Positions 54,016-64,000 of a stretch of DNA of 64,000 bases are shown one piece after another. Every line of letters starts with the position of its first letter. The first letter of the stretch is position 1. The stretch is from Archilochus colubris. Taxonomy: Eukaryota; Chordata; Aves; Apodiformes; Trochilidae. Below the pieces are notes generated by a model. It worked only from the letters and a program-made list of their open reading frames with translations. It did not search any database and was not told where the DNA came from. The stretch lies in contig CM041083.1 in the NCBI GenBank assembly GCA_023079485.1, positions 168,971,400 through 169,035,399 of the forward strand, given 5' to 3'. A program made the position numbers and the translations under genes.

Positions 54016-54300
54016 TTATCATTTGAGCATTTTTAGCAGATTAAGACTGAAGTGCTGCTTGAATTTCTCTGTCTTTTACCATTCTTTAGATTTTTTTTTT
54101 CCTGGATTTGAGTTTTTTGTTATTTTTTTTTTTCGATTTTATTTTTATCTTTGGTCAGTTTGGTTTCTTTCAAAGCACAGTGATAATGAAAGCATTTGGA
54201 GTTTGCATGTGTTTGTCAGGTGTGTGTCTTAAATGGAACCAGTGCTGATGGGTAGGAAGATTAGGTATGTGTAAAAAAACCAAACCAGAACAACAAAACA

Positions 54301-54306
54301 AATAAA
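54301..54306 (+). terminator. Poly(A) signal candidate 2
   Basis: AATAAA within an A/C-rich tract; without a marked downstream GT-rich element it is the weakest of the three. Confidence 0.3.
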
Positions 54307-55026
54307 CCCCAAGGCTTTTTGAAAACTATGCTATCTACCTTGTGTTCCATAGCCATTGTTTCATTAAGTTTACGGACAGTTTTACATTTTTGAGTATCCT
54401 GAAGCAATTCCCTGTTAAAACATAACACATTTGATACAATTGTTTGTCTGCTGTTCCATCTTTCCCCTCACCCTCTTCCTTCTGGTTTCTCCTCATCTGT
54501 TCACCTGTTGACATTTAAGTTGAAAAAGCTGCTCTGATTTTGGGCAAATGCATAAGGTACAGTAATGGGAAATACAGTTCTTTCTGCATCATAAGAATTC
54601 CCTGGTAAGTTTACTATATTACCTCCATTCAAGTCTTAGTTGTCCACTTGTGGCCAATACTTTAGTACTTCTCATGTCTAAGTGCTATTGCTTTAGGTGC
54701 TGCAAAGCAAACAGTATGTGAGGAGTATGTTTTTACATTTAAAAACTATTTAAGGGAGCAGAGAGGCTGACTACAGATCATAATGAACCTTTTTCTTACT
54801 TCATATTATGGTGCATTAACTATTAAATATACAACACATCAAAATGGAAGTCTGACTAATATACCTATTTAAAGCATAGTATTGCTGGACAAAATGGCTA
54901 CATATGACAGCTTTACATTCTATAAGAACTGCTCTCAAAACATAACTATACTGTGGCTTGTACAGAAAATCTTTTCTGGAAACTGTAATGGAATCATCCA
55001 GTCGGTTTGTTTTTATTTCACTGCAA

Positions 55027-55034
55027 TGTAAATA
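55027..55034 (+). promoter_or_regulatory. Pumilio-type element in NAA16 3' UTR
   Basis: TGTAAATA matches the PUF-binding consensus TGTANATA. A single 8-mer match; conservation is unknown. Confidence 0.3.
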
Positions 55035-55206
55035 ATTTCAATAATATTAACTAGCCCCTCAAAGGCAAATATACATTCATGAAGAGGGGATTTTATTAAG
55101 ACAAACTGTTCTAATTAAAATTCTCCTTTGTGTGTCATCTGTTTGGATTCAAAATTGTTGAATGGAAAAACTCACTGTAAAATATTGCCAACATATGTTA
55201 TGCTGT

Positions 55207-55212
55207 AATAAA
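55207..55212 (+). terminator. NAA16: Main poly(A) signal of NAA16 (inferred)
   Basis: AATAAA 1,578 nt after the stop, followed within 30 nt by GT/T-rich sequence. It is the last signal before the sequence changes character. Confidence 0.65.
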
Positions 55213-55231
55213 TTATTTTGTACACACTTGC

Positions 55232-55345
55232 CTTTGGTTTGGAGTTTTTGCAGACATCACAAACATCAAAATTCAGCTCATCACGTTCATCAGGTTTTTC
55301 CCATTTTGTTGTAACATTCACTGGGTTATCATAAACTCTAAGCAG
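55232..55345 (-). CDS. Orphan exon-like open frame, unidentified gene
   Basis: Read on the minus strand, a strong acceptor (ttgtttttcctag) precedes 114 nt open in only one frame, phase 0 to 0. It is followed by AAG|GCAAGT, the classic GC-type donor. The 38 codons read LLRVYDNPVNVTTKWEKPDE then RDELNFDVCDVCKNSKPK, with protein-like codon use, an N-glycosylation-type NVT and a C-x2-C pair. I do not recognise the family. If the donor is not used, the frame runs another 19 codons of AT-rich, non-protein-like sequence to TGA at 55172-55174, and a minus-strand AATAAA lies at 55091-55096. No partner exons were found upstream (to 64000), so it may be an exon of a convergent gene with long introns, or a fossil exon. 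Confidence 0.42.
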
Positions 55346-56749
55346 CTAGGAAAAACAAATCAGTATTTATGACACTGAGACATATAGCTCACTTTAGATA
55401 GTAACACACCACCCTGAGAAGGATGGCAAGGGCTTTGTCTTGTTTATTCACCATGTGTTATTTGCTGTGGAGGAACTTGCTCAAAAGGTGTCACAAGCAG
55501 GGAGAGCCAGTTGGCCATAAAGGGATTATTTTGGATTATTTTGGCCCAGCAGTATCCTAGAAGCACTTTATCCACCTGCTTAAGGTGAAGACATGGAAGA
55601 GGTCTTCTGACTTTTATAGTGATGACACTTCTGTTGCTAGAGATTTAATTCAGGCCTTCCAAAGAAGGCTGCAGCACTGCAGAGAAGACTGCTCATCCAG
55701 TCCTCTGGTACCTCTTTAGCTGGATGCTTTAAATCAGAAAAAATACCTGGGGTATCTTCTCAGCAGTTTATTCCTCGAAAAAGTAGATGAATAGATTTCT
55801 AAAATAAGAATTTTAGGAACTCTTGAGAATTCTGAAATGGAAAAACTGACTACTCTGTCACCCAGTGTGGGGTTTGGTTTTCTCCAAGAACTGCTGTAGG
55901 CATAAACTGCTGAGTTCTGTCAGAGCTGTCATCACAGATGGGAGCTGCTGGGGATAATAGATGCTTGGCAATCCCACAGAGCATTGCAAAGAGCAAGTAG
56001 GGGAGTATGGGAAGGAGAATAAGAATAATGGAGAAGAACAGACGTTAAGAAAAGGTGGTTTTCTTCAAGCAGTTCTGAAAATGTTTGGTGTCTATTCAGT
56101 ACCTTTAATTAGAAAAGGCATCAAACTTAACAGGCCTTTTGAATTATCCCAGAAGAATAAACTCCCAGTAATCCCAGTAATAAAATGCTATTTATTATTA
56201 TTACTACAATATGTAAATGTTAGCAGTGTTTACATGTCATACAGGTCATTGTCAGTGCTTCTTCACATTTCAGTGTTTGAACTTTAGAAATACATCAGCT
56301 AGCCTTGCTCTACTCTTCCTTTCCTACTGTCTTATTCATTCTTGTTTTCTTCATTACTTCCCTGCTTTTTTTTTCCTCAAAAAAAAAAAAATCTAATCCA
56401 CTTTGACCATCATAGTTGTTCTTGTTCTACAGTGCCATCTCTTAACTTTTTCTAGCAAATGTGACATCCCAGACTGGTAGCTTCTCTTACCAGTCCAGTG
56501 GCACCAGAGTTACTGCTTGGCTGTATCAAGAATTTATGGACAATCCTGGTGAAGTCAGCTTGTAGGTGGGTGATGAGACTCTGATATGGAAGAGCCTCAT
56601 ACATCTCCTTTGCCCCAGCAGTCATATATTATACCTCATCTCAGGTCTCAAATCAGACTGGCCATACTCTCTTAAATGAGCACAGCCAGCAACAGTCCTA
56701 GGTTGAGTCTAAAATATTTCCTATTTTCAGCACCTCCTATTCCACTGAC
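55346..56749. other. Intergenic, no gene recognised
   Basis: About 1.4 kb without a recognisable gene or named repeat. Open frames on both strands (for example 55961-56287 plus) lack protein character. A 57-codon minus-strand frame near 56460-56630 ends after a GTAAGA-like donor but has no recognisable product. Confidence 0.7.
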
Positions 56750-57232
56750 CCTGGGGAGGTGGGAGGTCCTGGAGCAGGTCCAAAGGAGGGCAACCAGGCT
56801 GGTGAAGGGGCTCGAGCACAGATCCTATGAGGAGAGGCTGAGGGAGCTGGGGGTGTTCAGCCTGGAGAAGAGGAGGCTCAGGGGAGACCTCATTGCTCTC
56901 TACAACTCCCTGAAAGGAGGGGGTAGCCAGGGGGGGGGTTGGGTTCTTTTGCCAGACGACTTTCAACAAGACAAGAGGGCATGGTCTCAAGTTGTGCCAG
57001 GGGACGTTTAGGTTGGATATTAGAAAGAATTTCTTTATGGAGAGAGTGATCCGGCATTGGAATGGGCTGCCCAGGGAAGTAGTGGATTCTCCATCCCTGG
57101 AGATATTTAAAAAGAGACTGGATGTGGCACTCAGTGCCATGGGCTGGTAACCGCAATGGTGGTTCAAGGGTTGGACTCGATGATCTCTGAGGTCCCTTCC
57201 AACCCAGCCAAGTCTATGATTCTATGATTCTA
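56750..57232 (+). repeat. CR1 LINE fragment, young-looking subfamily
   Basis: About 480 bp of sense CR1: the ORF2 tail ([20 protein letters not shown] then [20 protein letters not shown]) and the 3' UTR, ending agtctatgattctatgattct. It is almost identical to the antisense copy at 63265, with a short frameshift at the G run near 56930. Confidence 0.95.
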
Positions 57233-57794
57233 AGGAGTAACCTATTTGTGCTACAGATTTCCTTTCTTCTGCAACTCTGTCCTGGCCTCAGTGCATACAG
57301 AGCAAAGCAGCCGTTTCATCAGGTCCTGATTTAAGTTGTTTGATTATGCCACCCACAAGCAACCCTGTGTCAATGCAGTTGTTAATACACGATGTATTTT
57401 GATTGGTGTCAGTCAGAGGGAAGGGCTGGTAGAGGTGCTTGACTGTAGCAGTGGTTCTAAGAAAAACTGACTCGTGTAGGAAGTGAAATGGTTGATAATC
57501 CACAGACAGAGCTCTGGCTAAGGCTTGGCAAGTCATTCCTGATTCAAACTTGAAAAGTCAAGAAGATTCTCTGAAGACCAAAACATATTCCAGGTCTTTT
57601 GATTTGCTTGGGTATTTTTACCCTGTTTTATTTCTTAAGAAAAAAAGCCTGTGGGATGGTTTTAGGAGGAGCTGAAAATGACAGTGGTGGCATCAGTGCT
57701 GCTGAAGTATACAGGTAACTGGAGATTGTATGCAGCAGAGGCACAGGCACAATCCTGACTTGGTCTTGGGCTAGGTGTGTTTGCTGCTGCAAAA
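57233..57794. other. Intergenic, no gene recognised
   Basis: About 560 bp between two CR1 copies; nothing recognisable. Confidence 0.7.
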
Positions 57795-58480
57795 TACACA
57801 GAATGGTTTGGGTTGGAAGATACCATAATAATCACCTAGTTCTAAACCCCCTGCATGGGCAGGGACACCTCCCACTAGACCAGGTTGCTTAAAGACCCAT
57901 CCAGCCTGGCCTTGAATGCTTCCAGGGATAAGGCAGCCACAACTCTGAGCAACCTCTGCTAGTATCTCACTACCACCACAGTAAAGAATTTCTTGATGTC
58001 TAACCTAGATGTATCCTTTTTTTGGTTTAAAGCCATTACCCCTTGTCCTGTCCCTATGTGCCCTTGTCAGAAGTCCTTCTGCATCTTTCCTTTAGGTTCC
58101 CTTCAGGTACTAGAAGGTTGCTTTAAGGTGTCACTGGAGCCATCTCTCCTCTAGGTTGAACAACCCTGCCTCTCTCACCCTGTCTTCATAGGAGAGGTGC
58201 TTCAGCCCTCTGATCATCTTTGTGGCCTTCTTCTGGACTCATTCCAACATCTCCATGTCCTTCTTGTATTGGGAGCTCCATAACTGGACACAGTACTCCA
58301 GGTGGGATCTCATCAGAGAGGACAAGAGGGAGAGAATCATCTCCCTCCAACCTGCTGGCCATGCTTTTAATGCAGCCCAGGATGCAGTTGGCTTTTTGGA
58401 CTTCCAGGGCACATTGCTGGCTCATGTTGAGCTTCTGGGTTTCTTTTATAAGTCCTTACTTTTCATCCATACACAAACCA
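57795..58480 (-). repeat. CR1 LINE fragment, older subfamily
   Basis: About 690 bp antisense CR1 starting acagaatggtttgggttggaag, through the 3' UTR and ORF2 tail; the minus strand reads [20 protein letters not shown] at 58425 downward. Diverged and frame-shifted. It may continue faintly to about 58560. Confidence 0.92.
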
Positions 58481-60964
58481 AATAATTGTTTTACCAGCAT
58501 AGATGTCACAAGAACTCAGTGACCTACCATCCAGTCTCATGTAGGGTCCTGTAGTACTCCTGCCATCTTACACAAGAACCCCCTTTTTCCTTCTCTTATT
58601 CCCAAGCATACTCCAGGGCCATCACAGGGAATAAGCCTGTTTCAGAAGCCCAAATGGAAAATCCTACACTTAATGGTGGTATGGGATAACAGAAGTTTTG
58701 TCCAGAGTTAGGAAATTAGGGTTTCTCACATCTCTTCAGCTCTGGCACCTCTGACCTTCCCAAATAATGTATCTCTCAGCTAGGAAGAGGTCAGCCTTCA
58801 GGTGTGAGGAAGAGGTCAGCCTTTAGGTGTGACACAAAAGATCTCGGTGCAGCCGTGGGTTTGGATGCTTGCTGCTGACTGTTCCAACAGCATCCTTGTC
58901 TGCACTTTGGGTGTTTGGTTTTTTCACCCGTGAGCTACAGGTGTTGGTGGGAAGAGGTCAGTTCATGGATTTTCCACTAGAGGGAAGCCTTGCATCCAAA
59001 ATATTTTCATTGCGACGGAAAGGCTGCGGTGCTGTTTATTTCCAGGCGTTTTTCTGGTTTTGTAGTAAAGAGTGTAGGAAAATGCCAGTCTTGGTACTTA
59101 AATGGCTGAATTAGACTCGTGTTTGTATAACCCAGGTGTCCAGAGGCATCGATTTCGGGATCTGAAGTTTTAGGGTGTATTTGCATCCACTTACTTCATA
59201 GCAGACAAGATGGGGAAAGGAAATCTGAGCCCTCATCCTGGCTTTTTCAGAGATCCCACCTCACATGTGGGAAGTGTTGGGCAACCCAGTTCCTGCCTTA
59301 GTCTCCTCAGGCTGTGTAAGAGAGGCAGAATGTATCAGACTTCAGGATTAGCCTTTGCTCCAGTTAAATTATCAGGCACTAAGTGCAGAGTCTGTTTCCA
59401 ACTCAGACTTTGCTGCTTAAACATATTTCAAGTCTAGACAAAGTATTTTGAGAACGTGCTGCTAGCGCTTAAAGAGGAGGCTTGGGCTTTTGAGTGGTTC
59501 CTAGAGATATTTTAGGTATGCAGTAAGGCAGGAGAAGGAAGTCCATGGTATTTCCAGGACTGATTTTATATGATTAATGGACAAACTTCAATCAAATCAG
59601 GAAATGAGGACCATAACAGGAGCTGTCTTCCTGTTCCCCATGCAGAGTGCCTAGCACAGAGCAGTCCTGAGTTCAAGACAAGGATTTGTACCAAACCTAA
59701 TGAACTCATACAACCCATCTATAAGTGTCAGCAAACTATACCTGCTTGAAGTCAGGCTCTGTAAATAGCAGTGCAAAAGATATCCAAGGATCCACAAAGG
59801 ACATCAGGCACTAAAGGAATCTAAGCTGCCACTGGGGATGTTTAATCAGATTTTAGCTAATCCACATTGTCTTTGAAATGAGTTCAGAGAGTGCCTGAAA
59901 TTGGCAGAACTTTTATTTCTATTAATATCATTCCCTGCACATCTAAATGTCTTCCTAGGGTAATCCAAATCAGTGGATAGAAAAAGTTAGATTTGCTATG
60001 TGTAAATTTATTAATTTAGGATTTATAGGAGACATAATGATTCATTTGCTCACAGGTTAGAGTGCTAATCCTAGTGGTTAGTTCAGGCACTGCAGAGCAT
60101 CCAGATGTGAACTGGTACAGAAATGTCACCAGGTACTTCACTCTTACTGCACTGCTCAGGACTGTGGCACTCAGCTTTGTGATTTGTGAACACTGAAGGA
60201 TCCTCAAGGTGTTTCTCAAGGATCCAGAGGCAATGAATAAAAGAAAAACCAAACAGGCCTGTAGAGACTTCAATGGGTGTCAGTCTGCTCTTTGGGAGCC
60301 TACAGCTTCACTAGAGCCTTTTGGTTTTATTAAGAAGGGAATTCTTTAAAAATCAAAAGGTTGGACAGCTCTGCTGTCAGGGAACCCTTATATTAATTTC
60401 AAAGCTATGGGCACCACAGGATGCCAAACACCTAAAAATAGCTATGGCAATACTGAGAACTGCAAAGCTGATTCTCTTTATGGCTTCTGATGTGCCACCT
60501 AGATGGTAGCAGGTTGTGCTGAATGATGTAGATCCACAGGATTTCTTGAGCATATCTGACCATTTGTTGCTAACAACTTTTTGTCTTCTCCCCACTGTAC
60601 TTTTCTTCCAGCATTCCTGTTGCAGGCTCTGGCTCTTGCTGATCACTTCTGTGGACAGATTCAAATCAAAAGCTTAGCAGGAACCTCACCTGGCAAATGT
60701 AGGTTGGTTACCTACCCATTACATGTAGATAGCCAGTGAAAAGATGGCAATGTATAATAAAATACTTGGGGAACAGCCCTCATCTATCTGTATCAGGCTA
60801 TGAATATTTTGTTCATAGCCCTCCATTCATAGAAGGTACAAATTCCTCTCAGTTACCTCCCAATATAGGAAGTTTGGTTTTCTGGAAGAAACTGTGCCTC
60901 TTCTGGGTTTGCTCAGAGCCTGGCTATGGCCATGAATGGTTCTTCCTAACACATTTCACAGAAA
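58481..60964. other. Intergenic, no gene recognised
   Basis: About 2.5 kb, slightly more GC-rich than the introns. It holds a short tandem duplication of about 26 bp (gaagaggtcagcctt.aggtgtga, 58784-58834). No coding or RNA gene was recognised on either strand. Confidence 0.7.
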
Positions 60965-61205
60965 ATCAGATAATCACAGATTATTTTTCATGGCTGGAAA
61001 GGACCTCTAAGATCACCAAGTCCAACTGTCAACTCAGAAAAACCCATCATGCCCACCAGAGCATGGCCTGAAGTGCCACATCTACAGATTTTTTTAATAC
61101 CTCCAGGGTTGGTGACTCCACCACCTCCCTGGGCAGCCTCTTCCAGTGCCTGAGTACTCTTTCAGTAAAGAAATTCTTCCTAGTATCCAGTCTAAATGTT
61201 TCATG
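60965..61205 (-). repeat. CR1 LINE 3'-end fragment, diverged subfamily
   Basis: About 240 bp starting cagataatcacagattattttt..ggctggaaaggacctctaagatcaccaagtccaac, a distinct CR1 3' UTR with a mutated octamer; antisense orientation. Confidence 0.88.
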
Positions 61206-63264
61206 GACAATCTTACAATACTGATTACCTTCGAGGAGCAGAAACTAGGGAGCTGGGGAAATGGGGGAAATGGCACCAACAAATAAAGCTCAAAAGAAAA
61301 TTCCCTCAGCAGGATAAGCTGGATGTGCAGAGCTGGGGTTTTTAAGTATCTACAGTGCTTTTCAGTGGTGTTTTATGTTCAGGTTTTTTGTTGTTGGTTT
61401 TGTTTTTTTTTTAACTGCTTTCCTCTGACTAGTTTGGCATGCAAATCCTCTGGTGTAGAAATACAATCAGTGCTGGGCAGCATGGGGTGGGCATTTCTGA
61501 AAGCCTGTTATTTATGAAATAAAAGTTGGAAATAGAAAATGAGCATATGGAAGAAGTTGCTGTCACAGATCCTCCCTCTGGCTGGGAGAATTAGAGCATG
61601 GTTTACTTAACTTTCATTTGTGAGGAAGACAGGGTGCTGCTATGGCTTGTCATAAGAATTATCTGAGGCTGAGAAAAATGGAAAAAAACCCAGGGCTTTT
61701 AATAATTATTCTTAAATTGAAATGCAGTTGTCTCAGAGGAAAGAGCCGGAAGCAGAACGTGATCACTGACTGTAACACTGATTCTTTTCTTCCCATCTAC
61801 ACCCCCCCCTCTGCAAACTCATAACAAGAGAGGCTCCAATGGACTAAAGCATGGTTATTTCCCAGCCATAAATATGCAAATCCCCATCCCTTAAAGACAA
61901 GGGATTTACTGGCTAACCAAAGCTCCAGGATTACTGCTTTTATTCTACATTTGTATGGTGATCGGCTCAAAGGGGTCCCGCTCCATGATTGGCATTGCTG
62001 CAAAGCAAACAAATGAAGAGCTCCACTTCTGCTCTAACACATGCAACCACATGCCTTCAGCAAACAAGTGGCCTTGGCTTCTCCTTTTGCCTCCTACTGC
62101 CTCCAAGCCAACATAGAACAGGGGGGAGAACAAGACTTGATTTTTTTTTTCAACCTGCTTTGGTATCTGGCTTTAGTTGGGTGGATGGGAACAGCACCCT
62201 GCACCCTCACCATTCCCATCCTCCCCTTTTGGGGCTGTCCTGATCCAAGGTACCTTGAGGCTGGTGCTATACAAAAACCCAAGATGTCTCTGGACCACAG
62301 AAAACCCAAAAGCATTGGCTTAGTCATACAAGGACAAGTGAATCCGACAAAATGGAAACCTGTGTTTATTTTTAAAAAGAAAAATAAAACCCACCACAAA
62401 ACCCAGAGGATATTCAGTGTTTCCAGGAAAACCTAATAGGAATTCTTCTTGGGAAAGGAACATTTTTCTTTCCTTGGATGTGGTTATTATCTTTTGGGTC
62501 AGATATTTTAGCCACAAGTATATTTTATTATCATTGTAATTATTAATCATGCCAATTTAGAATCTATATTACCTGGCCAGGTTTAAGGGTCTGGAAACAC
62601 ACAGCCCCCAGACAATATTGGATGTGAAGTACAAGGTGGCTGAGACAAACAGGCTTACATGTATGTGGTGCTGTGAAATATAATAATAGAAACAGTACAA
62701 AATGCTTTATTTTTAGAAGCAGCATTGATGTAAAATACATCTGCCTGAAGATTTCACTGCCTCTTATTTCACTTATGCAGGAGATGAATTAGGAGAGATG
62801 TCTTCTTATTAAAATACCTCGGAGCTCCATTATCAGTTTCACTTCACAAGACTTGAAATTTGTTTCCAGTGTGGTTTGTGTGTCAGCTATTTTTCATGAA
62901 ATAGTAGATTCTCAAGCCTTAAATTCCCATTATTTTACAGTATGTCATCATCCACTGTTGAGTCAACTTTCCCTCTTCTCTTGACAAAGCTACCATTTTT
63001 TGTAGTAGCACACTATCCAGCCATCTTAACTCCTCAATTTTTTGACAATTCACAGCAAAAGCACACAGAAAGCCACAACTGTTTCCTGTCTGGATTTGCA
63101 ATGGTTCAAGTTTCTTGAAAGAATAATAGTCATCAAAGGGTTTGAAGCAAAACTGGCAGAAAAATAGACAATACAGCCTCTCCAGTTCATGGTCCAGCAT
63201 ATTAACTTATATTAACCCTCCAGTAGGTGGAGGTGGAAACAATGGTTTGCCTTAAATCAGAGCT
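61206..63264. other. Intergenic, no gene recognised; possible regulatory patch
   Basis: About 2.1 kb with no recognisable gene. Around 61850-62030 short binding-site words cluster (octamer atgcaaat at 61874-61881, ctcaaagggg near 61967, gattgg near 61988), which could mark a noncoding regulatory element; this is an inference from motifs only. Confidence 0.5.
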
Positions 63265-63925
63265 CATAGAATCATAGAATCGACTGGGTTGGAAGGGACC
63301 TCAGAGATCATCAAGTCCAATCCTTGATCCACTACCGCTGCAGTTACCAGACCATGGCACTGAGTGCCACATCCAGTCTCTTTTTAAATATCTCCGGGGA
63401 CAGAGAATCCACTACTTCCCTGGGCAGCCCATTCCAATGTCTGATCACCCTCTCTGTAAAGAAATTCTTTCTAATATCCAACCTAAACCTCCCCTGGCAC
63501 AACTTGAGACCGTGCCCTCTTGTCTTGCTGAGAGTTACCTGGGAAAAGAGACCAACCCCCCCCTGGCTACCCCCTCCTTTCAGGGAGTTGTAGAGAGTGA
63601 TGAGGTCTCCTCGGAGCCTCCTCTTTTCCAGGCTGAACACCCCCAGCTCCCTCAGCCTCTCCTCATAGGATCTGTGCTCGAGTCCCTTCACCAGCCTGGT
63701 TGCCCTCCTTTGGACCTGCTCCAGCACCTCAATCTCCTTCTTAAACTGAGTGGCCCAGAACTGGACACAGTACTCAAGGTGTGGTCTCACCAGGGCTGAG
63801 TACAGGGGCAGAATCATTTCCCTGGACCTGCTGGCCACACTGTTCCTGATACAGGCCAGGATGCCATTGGCCTTCTTGGCTACCTGGGCACACTGTTGGC
63901 TCATGTTCAGCTTCCTGTCATGATC
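63265..63925 (-). mobile_element. CR1 LINE, long ORF2 C-terminal frame retained
   Basis: About 660 bp antisense CR1: octamer complement, 3' UTR, then the ORF2 C-terminus open without a stop. The 214-codon frame spans 63344-63988 on the minus strand; its CR1 part begins [20 protein letters not shown] and ends [10 protein letters not shown] at 63344, with the 3' UTR at lower coordinates. It is a 5'-truncated copy: the first 28 or so codons of that frame (63900-63988) do not look like CR1. Intactness and near identity with the copies at 25718, 29881, 39123 and 56750 point to recent activity of this subfamily. Confidence 0.94.
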
Positions 63926-64000
63926 TAATGACATAGAAATGAGACTTGTTCTTACATTGCATTCACTTATATTGGGGTTTTTGTGCATTTTTTAAAGTTT
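63926..64000. other. Window edge, nothing recognised
   Basis: The last 75 bp show no element beyond the 5' truncation point of the CR1 copy. Confidence 0.6.

Larger units (their letters stand above)
53630..55230 (+). other. NAA16: NAA16 3' UTR (end inferred)
   Basis: About 1.6 kb of AT-rich sequence after the TGA. AATAAA signals occur at 54010, 54301 and 55207; the last is followed by a GT-rich stretch (ttttgtacacacttgcctttggtttgg), the best cleavage context, so I take it as the main 3' end. There is a hairpin-forming inverted repeat at 53647 and one Pumilio-type TGTAAATA at 55027. Long T and A runs (54085-54140) are low complexity. Confidence 0.7.

Noticed and set aside
56460..56630. Minus-strand frame ending in a GTAAGA-like donor, considered as a partner exon for the orphan exon at 55232
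   Set aside because: No good acceptor on its upstream side, the frame closes shortly on both sides, and the translation is not protein-like.
56727..57167. 146-codon minus-strand open frame
   Set aside because: Antisense reading of the CR1 copy at 56750; the same peptide pattern appears as the antisense of other CR1 copies here.
60660..60720. CCAG|GTGAGG-like minus-strand donor considered as another exon of the convergent gene
   Set aside because: All three frames contain stops within about 60 nt.
62041..62436. 131-codon plus-strand open frame and an overlapping 101-codon minus frame
   Set aside because: No domain, simple composition and long Phe/Lys runs from homopolymers; no splice context.

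Overview
The window is vertebrate nuclear DNA, almost certainly avian. It carries widely spaced exons with GT-AG junctions, AT-rich introns, and at least fourteen fragments of CR1-type LINEs ending in the ATTCTATG-like octamer typical of bird genomes. It also carries two LTRs of the kind common in bird genomes. I see no prokaryotic gene, operon, CRISPR array or phage-like system.

Positions 1 to about 55.2 kb are covered by one plus-strand gene, NAA16, which encodes the auxiliary subunit of the NatA N-terminal acetyltransferase. Nineteen coding exons (2 to 20) can be placed to the base. Their lengths sum to 2,544 nt, or 847 codons plus a stop, and all 18 junction phases agree. Exon 1 (about 18 residues), the promoter and the 5' UTR lie upstream of the window. 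The paralogue NAA15 is excluded by discriminating residues in many exons. Exons 2-9 are spread over 22 kb. Intron 9 is 21.1 kb and holds most of the repeats. Exons 10-20 are clustered in the last 10.5 kb. The 3' UTR starts at 53630 and probably ends just after an AATAAA at 55207.

Intron 3 has a perfect minor-spliceosome (U12-type) donor and branch site; every other intron looks U2-type. Just beyond the last poly(A) signal, on the minus strand, is a 114-nt open stretch with a strong acceptor and a GC-type donor. It looks like an exon of an unidentified convergent gene.

From about 55.35 to 64 kb no gene is recognisable. This part holds four CR1 fragments, two of them from the same young-looking subfamily seen in intron 9. 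The last keeps a 214-codon open frame of the CR1 reverse-transcriptase ORF at the window edge. Other structure includes a 10-bp-unit minisatellite, a pair of related unclassified repeats inside intron 8, several perfect inverted repeats and a hairpin just after the NAA16 stop codon.
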